Of a stretch of 64,000 nt of DNA, positions 63,926 to 64,000 are shown in pieces. Where the stretch lies: NCBI RefSeq assembly GCF_000021945.1, contig NC_011831.1, positions 4,620,932 to 4,684,931 on the forward strand. Direction: 5' to 3'. Position numbers and translations under genes: made by a program. The first letter of the stretch is position 1. Every line of letters begins with the position of its first letter. This DNA is from Chloroflexus aggregans DSM 9485 (lineage in GTDB: Bacteria; Chloroflexota; Chloroflexia; Chloroflexales; Chloroflexaceae). Under the pieces are notes generated by a model. That model was not told the DNA's origin and made no database searches. It saw only the letters and a list, made by a program, of their open reading frames with translations.

Positions 63926-64000
63926 ATTCACTCTCAACATAATACGTTCTGTACTAGATTGCGTTCGCAAGAAACTCGCCACTACCACGACTTATCATTA

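Overview
The window looks like a filamentous anoxygenic phototroph of the Chloroflexota, most likely Chloroflexus. Reasons: a puhE-type photosynthetic complex assembly gene, a moderate GC content, zinc-ribbon and membrane-anchored Ser/Thr kinase styles common in that group, and two type III-C-like (Csx11) CRISPR effector operons of a kind known from thermophilic Chloroflexi. The genus call is an inference from gene content; no 16S gene is present.

Layout. 1-18.8 kb is housekeeping: the 3' end of era; a Ser/Thr kinase; two AMP-forming acyl-CoA synthetases (acetyl- and propionyl-type); universal stress proteins and a Na/phosphate transporter; a MOSC protein; a glgC pair plus an RlmI-like methyltransferase and a GT4 glycogen-synthase-like enzyme; then aroC, a membrane protein and tyrA. 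18.8-25.4 kb holds four tRNAs (Leu, Val, Phe, Arg), a CPBP protease, homogentisate dioxygenase and fumarylacetoacetase (tyrosine breakdown), an M20 peptidase, ferritin and GC-rich minisatellites.

25.4-49.4 kb is an accessory defence island, almost all on the minus strand. It has two paralogous operons, each in the order Cmr1-like, Cmr6-like, Csx11 (Cas10-like), Cmr4-like, Cmr5-like, Cmr3/Cas5-like RAMP. Operon 1 ends with a NYN/OST-HTH RNase-like gene. Operon 2 has an AAA ATPase plus TOPRIM-like gene pair spliced between its Cmr1-like and Cmr6-like genes, every junction being a 4-base start/stop overlap. A second AAA ATPase plus DUF4276 (TOPRIM-like) pair follows operon 2, next to a truncated RAMP remnant from which a tandem array seems to have grown. 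No cas1, cas2, cas6 or CRISPR array is visible, and neither Csx11 shows a GGDD cyclase motif. Proteins of operon 1 carry striking repeat inserts, including a 56-triplet collagen-like Gly-Gln-X tract in the Cmr1-like subunit and an 11-copy AQAPTA-type tract in the Cmr4-like subunit.

49.5-64 kb returns to core genes: a 19-bp minisatellite; puhE; a fused ADP-forming acyl-CoA synthetase with a DRTGG-domain partner; pyrD, pyrF and pyrE; two Yip1-like membrane proteins; an ECF sigma/anti-sigma/bactofilin-like operon; a nucleoside-type ABC permease; and scpB. After scpB the window ends in a cluster of TTATCCACA (DnaA-box) sequences that may belong to an origin region.
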